From: Rhyzopertha dominica
Taxonomy: Eukaryota > Arthropoda > Insecta > Coleoptera > Bostrichidae
Reading direction: 5' to 3'
Assembly (NCBI GenBank): GCA_025024175.1
Contig: QCXZ01000138.1
Location: 43,433,092 to 43,497,091 of the forward strand
DNA length: 64,000 nt
Position numbers and translations under genes: made by a program. Numbering within the stretch: the first letter of the stretch is position 1; each line of letters starts with the position of its first letter. Under the pieces are notes generated by a model. That model was not told the DNA's origin, did not search any database, and saw only the letters and a program-made list of their open reading frames with translations. Positions 48,784 to 59,895 of the stretch are shown piece after piece.

Positions 48784-49929
48784 ATGTACCAATTTTTACT
48801 CGATGGTGTGGTTGAATTGTGTGTTCCTAGGCGTTCTTCTTATCATCGTTGTCAATACCCGCCATGGTTTGATTCTGTAATTATCAAATGCATTCGTTTC
48901 AAACACAAAATGTTTAGAAAATATAAGAAGCATAAAACAAGCTTTTATCTCAATTTACTCAGACAGTATCGTAGTAGAAGCAAATCTTTAATTAATGCAG
49001 TATACAAAAGTTACCTATTACTTACTGAAAACGCAATCAATATCGATCCGCGCAAATTTTGGTCGTTTATTCAAAGGAAGAAAGGAAACACCAGAATTCC
49101 TGGCGTCATGCGCTTTTACGGTCTAGAAATTTCAGATCCACAAGACATTGTCAATTCTTTTGGCGTCTTTTTTAATAGTGCTTTTCGTCAATCCGACCCT
49201 ACCTTTAACTTAAAAACAAAAATCTATCCAACGTCTGTCTCTTTGAATCACTTCACTGAAAATGGAATTTTAAATGCACTAAAGAACTCTAAAAATTCAA
49301 TAACTGCTGGTGTAGATGGAATACCTAGTTTTCTTTTAAAAGACTGTGCCTCAATTTTTACAACTGCTCTGTATTATATTTTCAACCTTATACTTCAAAC
49401 GTCAAAATTTCCAGAGATCTGGAAGTCAACCTACGTATGTCCTATACTAAAAAAAGGTAACATCAGTAGTATTGAAAACTATCGGTCAATCTCACTCATC
49501 TGTAACTTTGCCAAAGTCTTCGAATCTTTAATGCATAAGAACATCGTGAAATGTATTAATAATTTTATATCACCATTTCAGCATGGCTTTATGCCCAAGA
49601 GGTCCACTGTGACCAACTTGGCCTGCTTCAGCCAATTTGTTTCTGAAGTACTTGACTCTCAAGGTCAAGTTGACGTCATATTTACTGATTTTCGAAAGGC
49701 GTTTGATCGAATTGATCATTACATTCTCCTAGCTAAATTGGAAGGGTTTGGTTGCACTCCTGCACTTATTCAACTGATTAAATCATATCTTATTGGGAGT
49801 GAAAATATAGGGTTCACTATGCTAACTTTGTCTCTAACCCATTTTGGCCAAACTCCGCTGTTACTCAAGGATCTGATTTGGGTCCCCTTTTGTTTCTTCT
49901 ATTTATCAACTACCTACCAGACTCATTAA
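48784..49929 (+). pseudogene. LINE reverse transcriptase, frameshifted
   Basis: Residues ~60-110 (DPRKFWSFIQRKK) are the pre-RT linker. Then come ENYRSISLICNFAKVFE, QHGFMPKRSTVTNL and VDVIFTDFRKAFDRIDHY with the first catalytic Asp. Near 49840 the frame shifts, so the QGSDLGPLLF block and the FADD box (about 49940-49960) are encoded in another frame. The ORF ends early at 49929, and a TAG follows the FADD region. The protein is inactive. Confidence 0.87.
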
Positions 49930-50356
49930 ATTGTTATAAATTATTGTTTGCAGACGACCTTAAATTCTTTAACGGCATAGTGTGATCTGAATAGATTAGA
50001 TTTAAATATTCCAAAATGCAATGTGCTTTCGTTCACTCGTAGACATAATATATTACTTTATCAAAATCAAATCAATAGTGAAGTCCTAAATAGAATCAAT
50101 AAGTTTAAGGATCTCGGGGTCGTATTTGATCAAAGTTTACGTTTAACGACCATATCTTAGATATAATTCCAAAATCATACAATTCTTATGGTTTAATTTA
50201 TAGAAATTGTAAGGAAATCACTAATTTACGCACATTACAATTATTATATTGTTCCCTTATTCGTACTAGGCTAGAATACGCGGCGTTAATATGGTTTTCT
50301 ATTTATAGATGTTACATAGATAAACTTGAATATGTACAAAAAAAATTCTTAAATTT

Positions 50357-50722
50357 TTGTCATTTTTAACCGATGGTTTTTATCCACCGAGAGGCAGTGA
50401 TCACCAAATTCTTTTAAGCAGGTATAATTTTGCTTCACTGGAAACTCGCCGTACTTGTATTATTGCCGCATTTCTTTATAATCTAGTTAACCATAATTTA
50501 GATTGTAGTTGGTTGCTTGAGAAGATTAACTATGCTGTGCCCCATGTCAATTCTCGTCAGAACCTAGCCTCTTCCTATTCCACTGGTCGATCGAATGTAT
50601 TTCTAAGATCGCCAATAGTGCTTATGTGCCGCCATTTTAACTTTATTTGTAGTTCTTGCGATATACACTATAACCCTAAATCATATATTTTAAACAAAAT
50701 TGTGGAACGTGTTAATTCTTAG
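50357..50722 (+). pseudogene. LINE reverse transcriptase C-terminal tail
   Basis: 121 codons with FASLETRRTCIIAAFLYNLV and a terminal SYILNKIV segment, typical of the C-terminal region after the RT in jockey-like elements. It belongs to the LINE that starts at 48784. The frames in between are broken. Confidence 0.7.
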
Positions 50723-50925
50723 TACGTTTTCAGTTACCCTGTATATTATGCTTATTTTTTTGGGTTAAGGTATTATTAATATTCCAATATGTATTTATTT
50801 AGTTTATTTTGTTGTCATAACAATGTGTTACACTTCATGTTATTTTTCTATCTGTAATGTTCCTGTTATTGGGTGCTAAACCTGTAGGAAAATACATATT
50901 ATTATTATTATTATTATTAAAACAC

Positions 50926-51909
50926 CTCTTATATATAATAATAATATATATATAATCAGTCCATTCACTAAATGAATTCATTTTAAAAAAATCGATAGAT
51001 GAACTTCTATTTCTTTTCTAAAGCGAAAGGTAAAAAGGTAAAAAAATGACGAAGCCGTATAAGGCGTTGATAATAAGACCAGAGCATTATTTTAATCTTA
51101 AATACTTTTATGTTTTGTATAGCTGTTTGTCAAATATAGTTGCAATGCAAGTTACTGCATTGCTAGCGCTTTTCAGCGAGTTCGCTCAAGTGCAGCTCAT
51201 CATCTTCGCTGTTTGATATCAGAGTAGCAAATCGTCCTTTTTGCGAAGGAACTGTTGCATAAATTTCCATCAGAGTGCGCCGATAAGCTGAAAGAATGAC
51301 TCGCGACTCCAACTTTTCAAGTTATTAATAACTCGAAAAACGGGTTTCATCTCGAATAGGACAAAACATCTGCTCAGCGTCCGCGAGAGGGAGCTTAAAA
51401 ACTTTTTATTAATTATTATTCCCCGGCATACGGAGCGCCGGGTATTTAGAGACTGGGGGATTATAAATCCTTGATAAGGTACACGCTTTTCTAAACTTAA
51501 TTTTCTTGCTTACATGACAGATATTTAATGAATCTGCACCGTCAAAAGCAACTTTCCCGTCGGCCTGCCGTTCCTTCTCTTTATTTTGAATGACAAATAA
51601 CCGAGGCGAGTGCCTAGCTCATCGCTTTAGCGGGTCCGCCTCTACGCCAAATGTAAAGTTACTGCGTTGGCGTAATGTACAGAGTGACACGTTGGCGCCT
51701 CTTTTAGGACAAACGATGACTTTCGCGCTTTCCAGAAGGGGAACCGTCACATATCCGCAGCAAGGCATAAGTACTTCGCCATTTGTCTTCCTTCTTCTAG
51801 CTTTGATACTGTAAATGGGAATGCTGGCATTTTTCGTCTTTGTTTTTTTAGTTAAAAATCCCCATATTTCACTTGTCAACCAATGCAAGCAGAAAAATAT
51901 TAATTATTA
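50926..51909. other. No gene seen; GC-richer block 51130-51800
   Basis: An AT-repeat tract at 50930-50960 is followed by GC-richer sequence without coding signal. The opposed short frames at 51590-51888 mirror each other and carry no motif. Confidence 0.35.
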
Positions 51910-52170
51910 TAAATACAGAGTCGCTACAAAGTATGGAACCTACAGGATTTTTCAGGTTTTGTTCGACCGATTTTTTTTTATTTTTATTTTTTTATGCATG
52001 GGCCTATGGGTAGCTAAAATGCATTTTCTGGAATTTTTTCAACTCCGTATCAGCTCTCGTTTCCGAGATATGGACATTGAAAAGGATATTTTTCCTGATC
52101 TCAAAAATGTATCACACTTTTACAATGTATTGCTTTTGGGTTGAAAAAAAGTGTAAACACAATAATTGAG
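51910..52170 (+). repeat. Left terminal inverted repeat of the DUF4817-type transposon
   Basis: About 260 bp, similar to the reverse complement of 63690-63975. The right copy has an extra ~35 bp near its middle. Confidence 0.8.
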
Positions 52171-52514
52171 CCTACCATATAACAAAAATAATGAAAACAA
52201 TTTTCTTGACTGGTGATAATTTTCGTCCAGTTTAATCAATTTATGGCGAATCGAGTACTCTAAAACTAAAAGAGAAAAACATGATTCCGTAAAAAATGCA
52301 GTGTTTTTTTCAGATATACATTACAGAAGATGCTCAAAATGTTCCCCATTTACTTCCTGGCAGTAATGCAGCCTTGAGTAAGTTTTCTAATGTTCTTTGT
52401 AGCATATTTGGCTGATCAGCATAAATACGATTTTTCAGATATCCCAACAAGAAAAATCAAGCGGCGTCAGATTAGGAGAACGTGATGGCAATTCACTCGA
52501 TTTTTAACACCTCC

Positions 52515-54510
52515 GGTTTTATCAAAACGGGCTCGAGTGGTGGCATTCGACCCGAGAGGACGTGTTTTTGAGCGCTATGAAGTGACTACCTAAGATCTGT
52601 GTATTTGTTTTAATTTGTGATTAAAAAGGACTACAATCGGAACACATTAATTAAAAGTGAACGGTGATTAGGTATGTGCCGTGTATCGTTTGTTGAGAGG
52701 GATTCAACGCCGATCACACCAACATCAGCCGGTGTTTTGATAAGCAGTTAAGTCTTAGTATAATAATTATACGATTATTGTATATAACAGGCACATAATT
52801 GTCTGATAAACAATAACAACTTCCCAAATTCAGTATCAGATATATCTTTTTTCCTTTAGAATAAATGTAGCAGCATCCTACAAAATTTTGCCTCTTACGG
52901 CTTCGGATGGCAAATAGCACACCCTTAACAGGTATAAAGTCGGCAAAAAGGCTTCGATTCTGAGAAATAGCCTGGACCGGAGATAGCAAATTGTTTATGT
53001 TTAAGAGGGTAACACGCAGAGATATGGGCATGCTCAAAAACAGGTCATAATGTAATTGTATCGATTGTTTCAAGCGCTATAACGATCTCTAGAAAACTCA
53101 CATAGCATTAAGGAAACTTAAAAAACAAATACATACCGTAGTAGGAACAAGTAGAACGAACAACTAACCATCAAAATAATAAAAACTTCTTTCGTCTTTT
53201 CAGGCGTTCTTTCAGAAAAAAAACAAAAAAATCTCTTATAGTAAGAACGAATCAAAGACAGAAAACAATAAGATATAAGGAAGATGGAAAAAACCAAATA
53301 ATTATTATTAACCCTTGGATATCTTCATAATGTGTTCTAGTGTTAGGTTCTTGTGTTGTCCATATTGTTGGTGTTGTAACAGTCTAAAAAAAATTTATAT
53401 ACAAGGAATCACACAATTGTGGTACAGAAAATCTCGGGAGGCGGCAGCCGCCTTCGAAGCACATTGAGTTACCAAATGTACGGGGAGAACACTACCCAAC
53501 AAGAACACAAAAGCCACCCAAGAAAAGCTGGAAGAAGAAATCATAGTGACAAGAACAGAAAGGAGCAGTAAGTAAGAGAGCATTGTACAGAAACCAGGAA
53601 AACATGGAAAGAGGTCCAGCTACAAAAAATTGGGATAGTCCTAAAGAAGCTCCAAGGTATAGAAAAGAAAAGAAACTAATACACAAGGCAAGAAAAGATC
53701 CCATCTAGAGATCCAAGTAGCGAATGGATAAGCACATACGAAATCACTCAAAGTATCGACTTACCATCAAGGAACAGCAAGATAAACAGGAATCAAACAA
53801 TTATTTTAAATTCTAAGATTTTAAATTCATTAAGTATTCTAGTGCCACGTTCTCGTGTTTACATTATTGTTGTGATTATCGTTACAGTGAAGTAGTTCCG
53901 TGTATCTAGACAAGTGTATATACAAGAAATCACGTAATCGTGAAAAAAAAATCCAACAAGACTGAAACTACCAAATATGCGTTGAGAACATTACCAACCG
54001 CAACACAACCACCTTTTAAGACAAATAAGAAGAAAAACTACTAACCACAGACGAAACATATGCTCAGAAGGACCTTGGAAGAAACTATTCAAGAACCACA
54101 ACCAAAATAAAAATCAGAGAAGGAGAAGAATTCATATCGACACCAACAGAAAAGAGTAAAACACCAACAACGGTGGAGAGAATCATAGAAAATCAAACGT
54201 AACTGAAGAAAAAACAATGGTCAGAAATCGCAAAAGACAAGAAAACAATAAATGAGGAAGTCCTAAAGTTGTAAACAAACTCAGGCAGCAGCTCGTCCGA
54301 GGAAGAACAAGACCAGTGCAGCCGAACTAAGTTATCATTCAACACAGATGCTAATAAAAAAGTATCCGCTGGTTGGATGCCCCAAAAACCTCCCCATTCC
54401 AGTCCTCAAGCTTCTGTAACATGCGCTACGTGGGAGCCCACTAGCAACAAGCGTGTAACCCCTCCAACCCAGCGTAGACGTAGACAGCCCGGCGATATAG
54501 CCGGGAGCTT
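52515..54510 (+). other. A-rich, retroelement-like insertion with a ~500-bp tandem duplication
   Basis: The plus strand becomes strongly A-rich and T-poor from about 53090 to 54330, as in the gag/ORF1 part of some retroelements, but it is full of stops. The two halves (from 53334 and from 53836) are diverged direct copies. The last part (54377-54510) is open and reads Pro/Ser/Thr-rich then RRRRQ. 52515-53090 has no recognised content. It lies between two parts of one transposase, so it is an insertion. Confidence 0.45.
53334..54330 (+). repeat. Diverged tandem repeat, two units of about 500 bp
   Basis: Unit 1 starts with TTCTAGTGTTAGGTTCTTGTG at about 53335, and unit 2 with TTCTAGTGCCACGTTCTCGTG at about 53837. 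Further matching blocks follow: ATATACAAGGAATCACACAAT / ATATACAAGAAATCACGTAAT, and the GAGAACA-CTACC / GAGAACATTACC pair. Confidence 0.65.
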
Positions 54511-54709
54511 TTTAATAACTGTTGATTTGCATTTAGTTCACGATCTTGATGAATTGCATTATAGAGTGCAACTACTTCCGAATAACTTCGCCTGCTATCT
54601 TCATAACCAATCATCATCAAAATTTCGATGCGATCATGTTCACTTAACTGAGGCATTGCGATTGCAAATAACAAAGTGAATGAAAATTATTACCAGTCAC
54701 TAGGAAATT

Positions 54710-54715
54710 GGAGGC
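54710..54715. repeat. 6-bp target site duplication (left) of the Polinton element
   Basis: GGAGGC, repeated exactly at 63634-63639. A 6-bp duplication is the Polinton/Maverick hallmark. Confidence 0.92.
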
Positions 54716-55240
54716 AGTAGTTATACCACTAGGGTATGATGACAATCCAACAACCTGATGGACCGCGCCATCCGGTTCTTACCACACAGTAGGGGGGTAG
54801 GCTGAAGGTCACAAAGAACCCGCCTAAGAAGTGCTGAAGAAGTGTTAACAATGACGTCATCCTACCAGAAGGCAGTCTAAGAACAGACAACAAACACACA
54901 CTAATGATGACGTCACTGCGGATATCAGGTGTAAACACACCTGTTTTTTACCTGTGCTAGAAGCACACCTGTAATTAAATAACCTCTTTGAATGTGTCAA
55001 AAACGTGCTGAAGAAGTGTTAACAATGACATCATCCTACCAGAAGGCAGTCTAAGAACAGACAACAAACACACACTAATGATGACGTCACTGAGAATATC
55101 AGGTGTAAACACACCTGTTTTTACCTTGCTAGCAGCACACCTGTAATTAACTAACTTTTTAATGTGTCAAAAACGTTCACCCATCTTTCAAACAACAACA
55201 ACCGACACCTGTTTTACCTGTGCTAGTGTTCTGTAATTAA
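54716..55240 (+). repeat. Left terminal inverted repeat with internal 174-bp tandem units
   Basis: The outer 115 bp (54716-54830) pairs closely with 63633-63519. It is followed by unit 1 (54831-55004, 174 bp), unit 2 (55005-55174, 170 bp) and a decayed partial third unit to about 55240. Units start GTGCTGAAGAAGTGTTAACA and end ATGTGTCAAAAAC. Full palindromes TGACGTCA lie at 54852-54859, 54908-54915 and 55082-55089, and AGGTGTAAACACACCT words occur once per unit. Confidence 0.92.
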
Positions 55241-56142
55241 TATGAATTTTAAATACTTCCGCGTACGAATGCAGCTTGTAATCTCATTAGCGGAAACCTA
55301 ATTTTAATGCAACCGATAACATTTGATCTTCTTTATCAAACAACTGTGTGTGTGCTTATCTGTTAATACCAAGGCGCGTAAATATTTGTTCCTAATATGC
55401 ATCATGATTGCTACACGTTCTGCAAATTTTTGCAGCAAAATTGTTATAATTGCTATAATTGCACGTTTTTACGAAAATTTATCTCATGTTAGAGTCATCA
55501 CAAGGTGATGAGTTTTTGTATAAAACGGATGAAAACGGATTGATTTTATGTCTTCGAATTATGTGCAAAATGTTTATGATTGTACTGTGAGGTGTTTAAA
55601 TTGTGTAGTGTCTCAAAATGTTTATAAAAATACTTGGTAAGTAGCAATAGGTTTAGAGTTTGCATTTAAATCTGGGATAACCTGAATATGTTTTACGATT
55701 GTCAGCACACATACGGGGTGCTAAATATAGAACAGCAACTAAACTGCGAATTGGGTTCTTTTAAACTAAATAACCAGATACGGAGCTTGCGGTAAGCTCT
55801 TGCACTGAAGATTGTGTAGCTAACACAGTTGTTATGTAGTTTTATGAATTTTACTGCAGCAGACAGTTTACCTGACTGAAACTAATAACAGGTGCTGAAT
55901 CGGAACCGGTTTTTAACGTTTTTAGTTTTAAGATATTGCATGTAAAATGCTTTCAACAAGGCTAGACTGATAGACCTCAAGCAACCAACCGCTTGGAATT
56001 ACTCAGCGTTGTTAGGTTGTGCAGATATTCAGGAGTCATTTTAAGTTATCTTCAACTAACTTAAAAGTATTTGTATATTATCTGAACTCTACTAGGTTTG
56101 TTTGAGGAATAAAATAAAACGAAGGTGTTCAATTAATTTGTT
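55241..56142. other. Polinton interior without a recognisable gene
   Basis: AT-rich, with only a 61-codon plus-strand frame (55323-55508) that lacks motifs. It lies between the left terminal repeat and the last leftward gene. It may hold remains of a lost gene or non-coding end sequence. Confidence 0.4.
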
Positions 56143-56148
56143 TTTATT
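56143..56148 (-). terminator. Poly(A) signal AATAAA after the membrane-protein gene
   Basis: TTTATT on the plus strand gives AATAAA on the minus strand, 15 nt beyond the stop codon at 56163. Confidence 0.6.
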
Positions 56149-56162
56149 GTGTAACATAATGG

Positions 56163-56761
56163 TTACAAAAGGAATTGTTTAATCAATACTGTGTTCCCGG
56201 AATGTTCCGTGCTAGAATTAAGCTGTATTACTAATTCTGAATCACAGTTGGAAATTTCTGTATATTTCTTACCTATTGTTTTCTGCAACAGTTGATCCAT
56301 GCAATACTTTAATATTGATCTCGCTAGATGTGATGTACATATTATTATGCACATGAAAACCATTACAATAAATATACTCATCGAATCGATTTTTAGTAAG
56401 ACTTCTGTGGAGCGAACTAATTCAGCTGCTGCATTAGATATTTGGTTAGTACTTTCGTTTACAATAAATGATTCGTTAACACCATTCTCCACCGACTATC
56501 CCCGTAACTTTTGTTGGGGAACACTAACCTAATTTTATATTGAACAATGCGGTTGTTAATTGTGGGTACATTTGAAATTTTATAAACTGTCAAGGCATCT
56601 TGTGCTAAGGATTTTAGAGGTATCCAGTTAGGTTCAAGCGGATCGTTACCATCGTTGAAACATACATAACTCTTGTCAACGTTCTTAATTCCATGATGCA
56701 AAATGAATGTATTATTTGCTAAAGCAGCAAAAATTAGCAGACTTGTGCTTAGGAACGCCAT
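56163..56761 (-). pseudogene. Polinton orphan: signal peptide plus C-terminal membrane segment, frameshifted
   Basis: An ATG at 56761 starts a clear secretory signal (MAFLSTSLLIFAALA), followed by about 80 residues with NKS and NNT-type sequons. Near 56480 the frame shifts into an overlapping one that continues with NESF and NESTN sequons, a polar helix, and a strongly hydrophobic segment (MSIFIVMVFMCIIICTS), then a ~45-residue polar tail to the stop at 56163. The whole would be a ~198-residue type I membrane glycoprotein. I do not recognise it. It lies in the capsid-gene direction at the end of the block. A virion or host-membrane protein of the element is the natural guess, but a captured host gene is possible. 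Confidence 0.5.
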
Positions 56762-57078
56762 TCTCAACAGAATGAAGTATTAGAGCATGTAAAGGTAGGT
56801 TTTATCAATGAAGCAGCGAAATATGTTTACATCCTCTTATCGTTTATTAGAAAATATATAATATAATTTTAGCTTTTTTTCCTCAGACATTGAAGCTTCT
56901 GCGGAAGTGCGTATTTTGGTATGCTGAGGTGTCAAGCGTGAATATACAACAAAAAGTATCACATTTTTTGTTTATTTTGTGTTCTACTAATTTTCTGTTA
57001 TTTATAAATTATATTTATGTACTAAGTGGTTTTATAAAACTAATACAAATAAAAAATCATATTTTATCTTTAAACATT

Positions 57079-57084
57079 TTTATT
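57079..57084 (-). terminator. Poly(A) signal AATAAA after the major capsid gene
   Basis: Minus-strand AATAAA, 39 nt past the capsid stop codon at 57123. Confidence 0.6.
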
Positions 57085-57122
57085 GTAATAAATAACTAAT
57101 TTTACATTTTTTTTTTGTACAA

Positions 57123-58337
57123 TCACATAACTTTAACAATATTATTAAGAGGGTTGTACCTTACAAGTTTATCGTGTAAAATAAGACAATAGCATGTAGT
57201 TTTTGCAGCCAAATTTTCGCTTGCTTCAAACTCGATACGAACATCTACACCGCCAGACTTCAAACTTTCGTTCTGGTGTGAAGTATCAATTACAAAAATG
57301 CAAAGTTTATCTTTGAATATCTGTGGTGTTAAATATGCATCTGAATCGTTTGTGTAGTAATATGAACGACGGAAATTAGCATACATTTCATACAAAATAG
57401 CATATTTATTTGTTTTAAAATCGAGATTTAGGTTGTCATAGGGGTAGGATTCGGAATTTAAGAAAACTTTTAAATTTGTTATATGACATGTATCAAACTG
57501 GTTACTATAAGAACTTAAAACATTTTTACGGTTGATTTGAAAACCTATTAAAATAAATCTGGGTTTTTCCAACTGATTAGTAGTTTTAACAGGCCAAATG
57601 TGTTTTGTTGTCTGTGGCAGCATTGGATATTCATACAGATCCCAAGCACGAAAACTAATTTCCAGATCTTGCGATTTTTCAATTTGTTTAATAAACGCAG
57701 TTTTTCAATATCAGATATTTGAACGTGTGGAATTTCCATACAATTTTATTTATTGTAAGCTGAGGAACTTCACCAGCCACAGGAGAATAGTAACAAAAAT
57801 TGTTGTCAGTAGAACTTCGTATTAGGATCAGTTCCTGTTTCATATTAATTAAAATTTTTCTGAAATCCTCGAAAAATCCCATAAGCAGTTTCATTGGTAT
57901 CACGAAATTAAAATTTCCGTTTGCATCTCTTATATAAGCACTTTCTACGTCCATGCCGGCTGCTGCATAACGTGTTGCGTCGGGAGATTTAAACGAACAC
58001 AAGTTTTTCATTCTGGACGTCGTTCCTACGTTTTTCACTTTATCCACCGTGCAACCTGCTATTTCGTATCTCATTTCATCAATAAGTATGCCGCACAGTT
58101 ATTTAAAAGCTTTATTTTATCACTATGTTTTCCTTTGTCATCCACAATTTTTCCCTCTATGCAAAGAAGACTCTCACATGGTAATGTGTATATATCCTGT
58201 GCTTGAATCGGTATTCTTATTTCATCTGAGTTATTGAATGTTGTATTTATGTAGGGCATATAACTGTGGTATTCAAATTTTGTTATGGACTCATCGGAAT
58301 ATGCACGCTGGTTCACATTAAGTATACCAAGAGCCAT
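57123..58337 (-). pseudogene. Major capsid protein (double-jelly-roll type), three frameshifts
   Basis: Starts at a true ATG (58337, MALGILNVNQRAYSDE) and ends at 57123, a span of about 405 codons. Four consecutive pieces in different frames (58337-58071, 58074-57688, 57739-57548, 57623-57123) carry the conserved features of the Polinton/adintovirus hexon-like capsid. These are the N-terminal arm, an RYEI block with a following KNVGTTSRMK, the MKQELILIRSSTDNNF block near the middle of the span (in the first-barrel or linker region), and a C-terminal jelly-roll stretch with VDVRIEFEA. Breaks are near 58075 (one base lost within a short homopolymer context), 57738 and about 57640-57680. The protein would form the icosahedral shell. 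The identification rests on family resemblance seen by eye and on the neighbouring genes. Confidence 0.82.
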
Positions 58338-58512
58338 TTTTTATTTCTTTAGACTGAAACCTAAATTGCTCAAGAACAGCTTGTTTTCAGGTGTCAACTC
58401 TGCCAGTCTTGTTTTAAAACTACCCCTACTTTTTATAAATATTTCTTTTTATATCAGTTGAGTGGGGAAAACTTGATACGCTGTATTGTTATATTATATC
58501 TAAATACCATTT

Positions 58513-59197
58513 TTAAATTTTTTTGAGATGTAGTCTGATCGTTATCAACTCTTTATTGAAATTGATAAATTTACCATCTTGGTCGGTGATTTTAAGCTGA
58601 ATTTCGTTAATATAATGTGTGTTTATTGGTAAGTATATGACGTTGGAGGGGTTTTCAATGATTTTTTCGCCGGGCAGCACATTAGGGTAAAACATATGCA
58701 AGACATGTACAGGCTTGTTGTTGTTATAAGAGTTTGTAACCAAATTACACTCAATGTTAATTGAATTAACGCTGGTTATGTTAATTGGGAAGTTTGAAAT
58801 ATGTCGCTTGTTTGCAGATAATTTCACTGATGAGAATCCTAATAACGATCCAATACTGTTAGGTACCGAAAAATCGATATCTTGATCACATTTTACTTCT
58901 GCATGTAATGTATTTAGATTCAGTCTGAGAGTAAATACAAACGTTGCTGTCTTTGACGAATGCTCGTTTACGGCTCTTTCTATATCGTTAACTTCGTAGG
59001 AACCGGTGGGAATAGTAAACAGTTCTTTTCCAATACGAATTTTGTTATTCTCACTACTCACATTTGGAATTGTTATAATAACTCAGAAAATCGATTAAAC
59101 CCAAAACATAGTTTTCACCAGAACCTAGTATTATGGGCGGTTGAATGTTTGTTGAAAGAAGAGTTTCTCTTCCAGACAATGTAAAAATGTATGACAT
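58513..59197 (-). pseudogene. Minor capsid (penton-like) protein, one frameshift
   Basis: An ATG at 59197 opens MSYIFTLSGRETLLS, followed by PPIILGSGENYVLGLIDF. The frame then shifts at about 59065-59075 into the 182-codon frame that ends at 58513. This second part has NKIRIGKELFTIPTGSYEVN, an SIGSLLGFS motif, and a C-terminal beta-rich part with NVIYLPINTHYINEIQLKI. The IPTGSYE and LLGFS words are, to my knowledge, characteristic of the penton-like minor capsid proteins of insect Polintons/adintoviruses. Total length is about 228 residues. It would occupy the fivefold vertices of the capsid. Apart from the single break the gene is well kept. Confidence 0.75.
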
Positions 59198-59279
59198 TTT
59201 TGTACTATAAAACAGCAAGAACGAATTACACTATACAGATATGTTTCATAAATAAGACAAAAAATCGGAAGTATTGCTA

Positions 59280-59285
59280 TTTATT
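59280..59285 (-). terminator. Poly(A) signal AATAAA after the 59.3-kb gene
   Basis: Minus-strand AATAAA, 18 nt beyond the stop at 59303. Confidence 0.55.
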
Positions 59286-59302
59286 TAAATTTATCATCAC
59301 GT

Positions 59303-59698
59303 TTACAATATAAATACCAAACATTTAAGATAATTTACATTTTCTAATGCGCATGTCAATTTGTTATTTAAATGCTGACCGCAATGAAAAGATCTAAATA
59401 TATTCTTGAGAGTTCCTAAGTTTGGGCAGCCTTCTTCTGTCAGATCGATAACGGTGTTGTTTAAAAAATTGGAAAGCCATAGTTTCTTCCTGATTCCTTT
59501 TACGGCAACCACCTCTTCCGATCCAACAAGTTCTTTTAAAAAGTCCTTGATTTCTTCATAGTATAAAAAGTTACCATTTTTTGAAGTTCCTTCCCAGTGT
59601 AAACCGTGCAGATTATCCGTTGTCCATTTTATATGTCTTTGACTTGAGAGTTGTAGTAAAAAGAAGTTGTAGGTAATTTTACCAAGCGATGTGTCCAA
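59303..59698 (-). pseudogene. Conserved Polinton-associated small protein, N-terminus lost
   Basis: About 130 codons, open but without a good start (the first codon of the frame is TTG), so the 5' part has probably shifted out of frame. It contains WTTDNLHGLHWEG, VVAVKGIRKKLWLSNFL, a CPNLGTLKNI block, and the residues C-x-x-H and CALENV near the end. I recall proteins with this spacing (KGxxKxxWL...CPxL...CxxH...CAxxNV) among uncharacterised proteins of insect Polinton-type elements. The Cys/His pattern could bind zinc, or belong to a nuclease-like fold. The function is unknown, and the position between penton and protease is in line with a late or virion gene. Confidence 0.5.
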
Positions 59699-59895
59699 CA
59701 GTCACGATCCAGATGCATAAGAGCAATCTCCTTGCAGAGAAAAGGTTCCTCTTGTATTGGAAACCCTGTATATCGATGATTATCATTTTTGCTGTCTGTA
59801 GAACGTTTTTAACCGAGTTAACACACGCGGCGCACACAAGAGCTATGGCAAAGCGTGATCGTGATGCTTATATACATAGATTTTGATGACGTACG

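Larger units (their letters stand above)
48784..50925 (+). mobile_element. Non-LTR retrotransposon (jockey/CR1-like LINE), decayed
   Basis: Same family as the minus-strand copy at 4352-6180, by the shared order and wording of DP-K-W and ST-TNL blocks. It consists of a 381-codon N-terminal RT frame, a shifted middle, a C-terminal frame at 50357-50722 and a (TTA)n tail at about 50902-50922. The endonuclease is absent, so it is 5'-truncated. Confidence 0.88.
52321..54656 (-). pseudogene. DUF4817/Tc3-like transposase, N- and C-terminal remains
   Basis: An ATG at 54656 begins MPQLSEHDRIEILMMIGY, the DUF4817 helix-turn-helix start found in many insect transposases, with SYSEVVALYNAIH after it. The end of the gene lies at 52510-52321: LPSRSPNLTPLDF, in the place of the catalytic PDLTPxD block, and, after a frameshift, VNGEHFEHLL and a stop at 52321. 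The middle, with the first two catalytic residues, is displaced or lost because of the inserted A-rich segment. It is dead. Confidence 0.75.

Noticed and set aside
50900..50960. Independent microsatellite (TTA)n
   Set aside because: It is the 3' tail of the adjacent LINE, as at the other LINE ends.
51590..51888. Opposed short ORFs in a GC-richer block
   Set aside because: The frames mirror each other, lack motifs, and use alternative starts. Composition explains them.
56163..56761. Retroviral or baculoviral envelope fusion protein
   Set aside because: Signal peptide and anchor are present, but it is short (~200 residues) with no furin site, fusion peptide or heptad repeats visible. Only an unknown membrane protein can be claimed.
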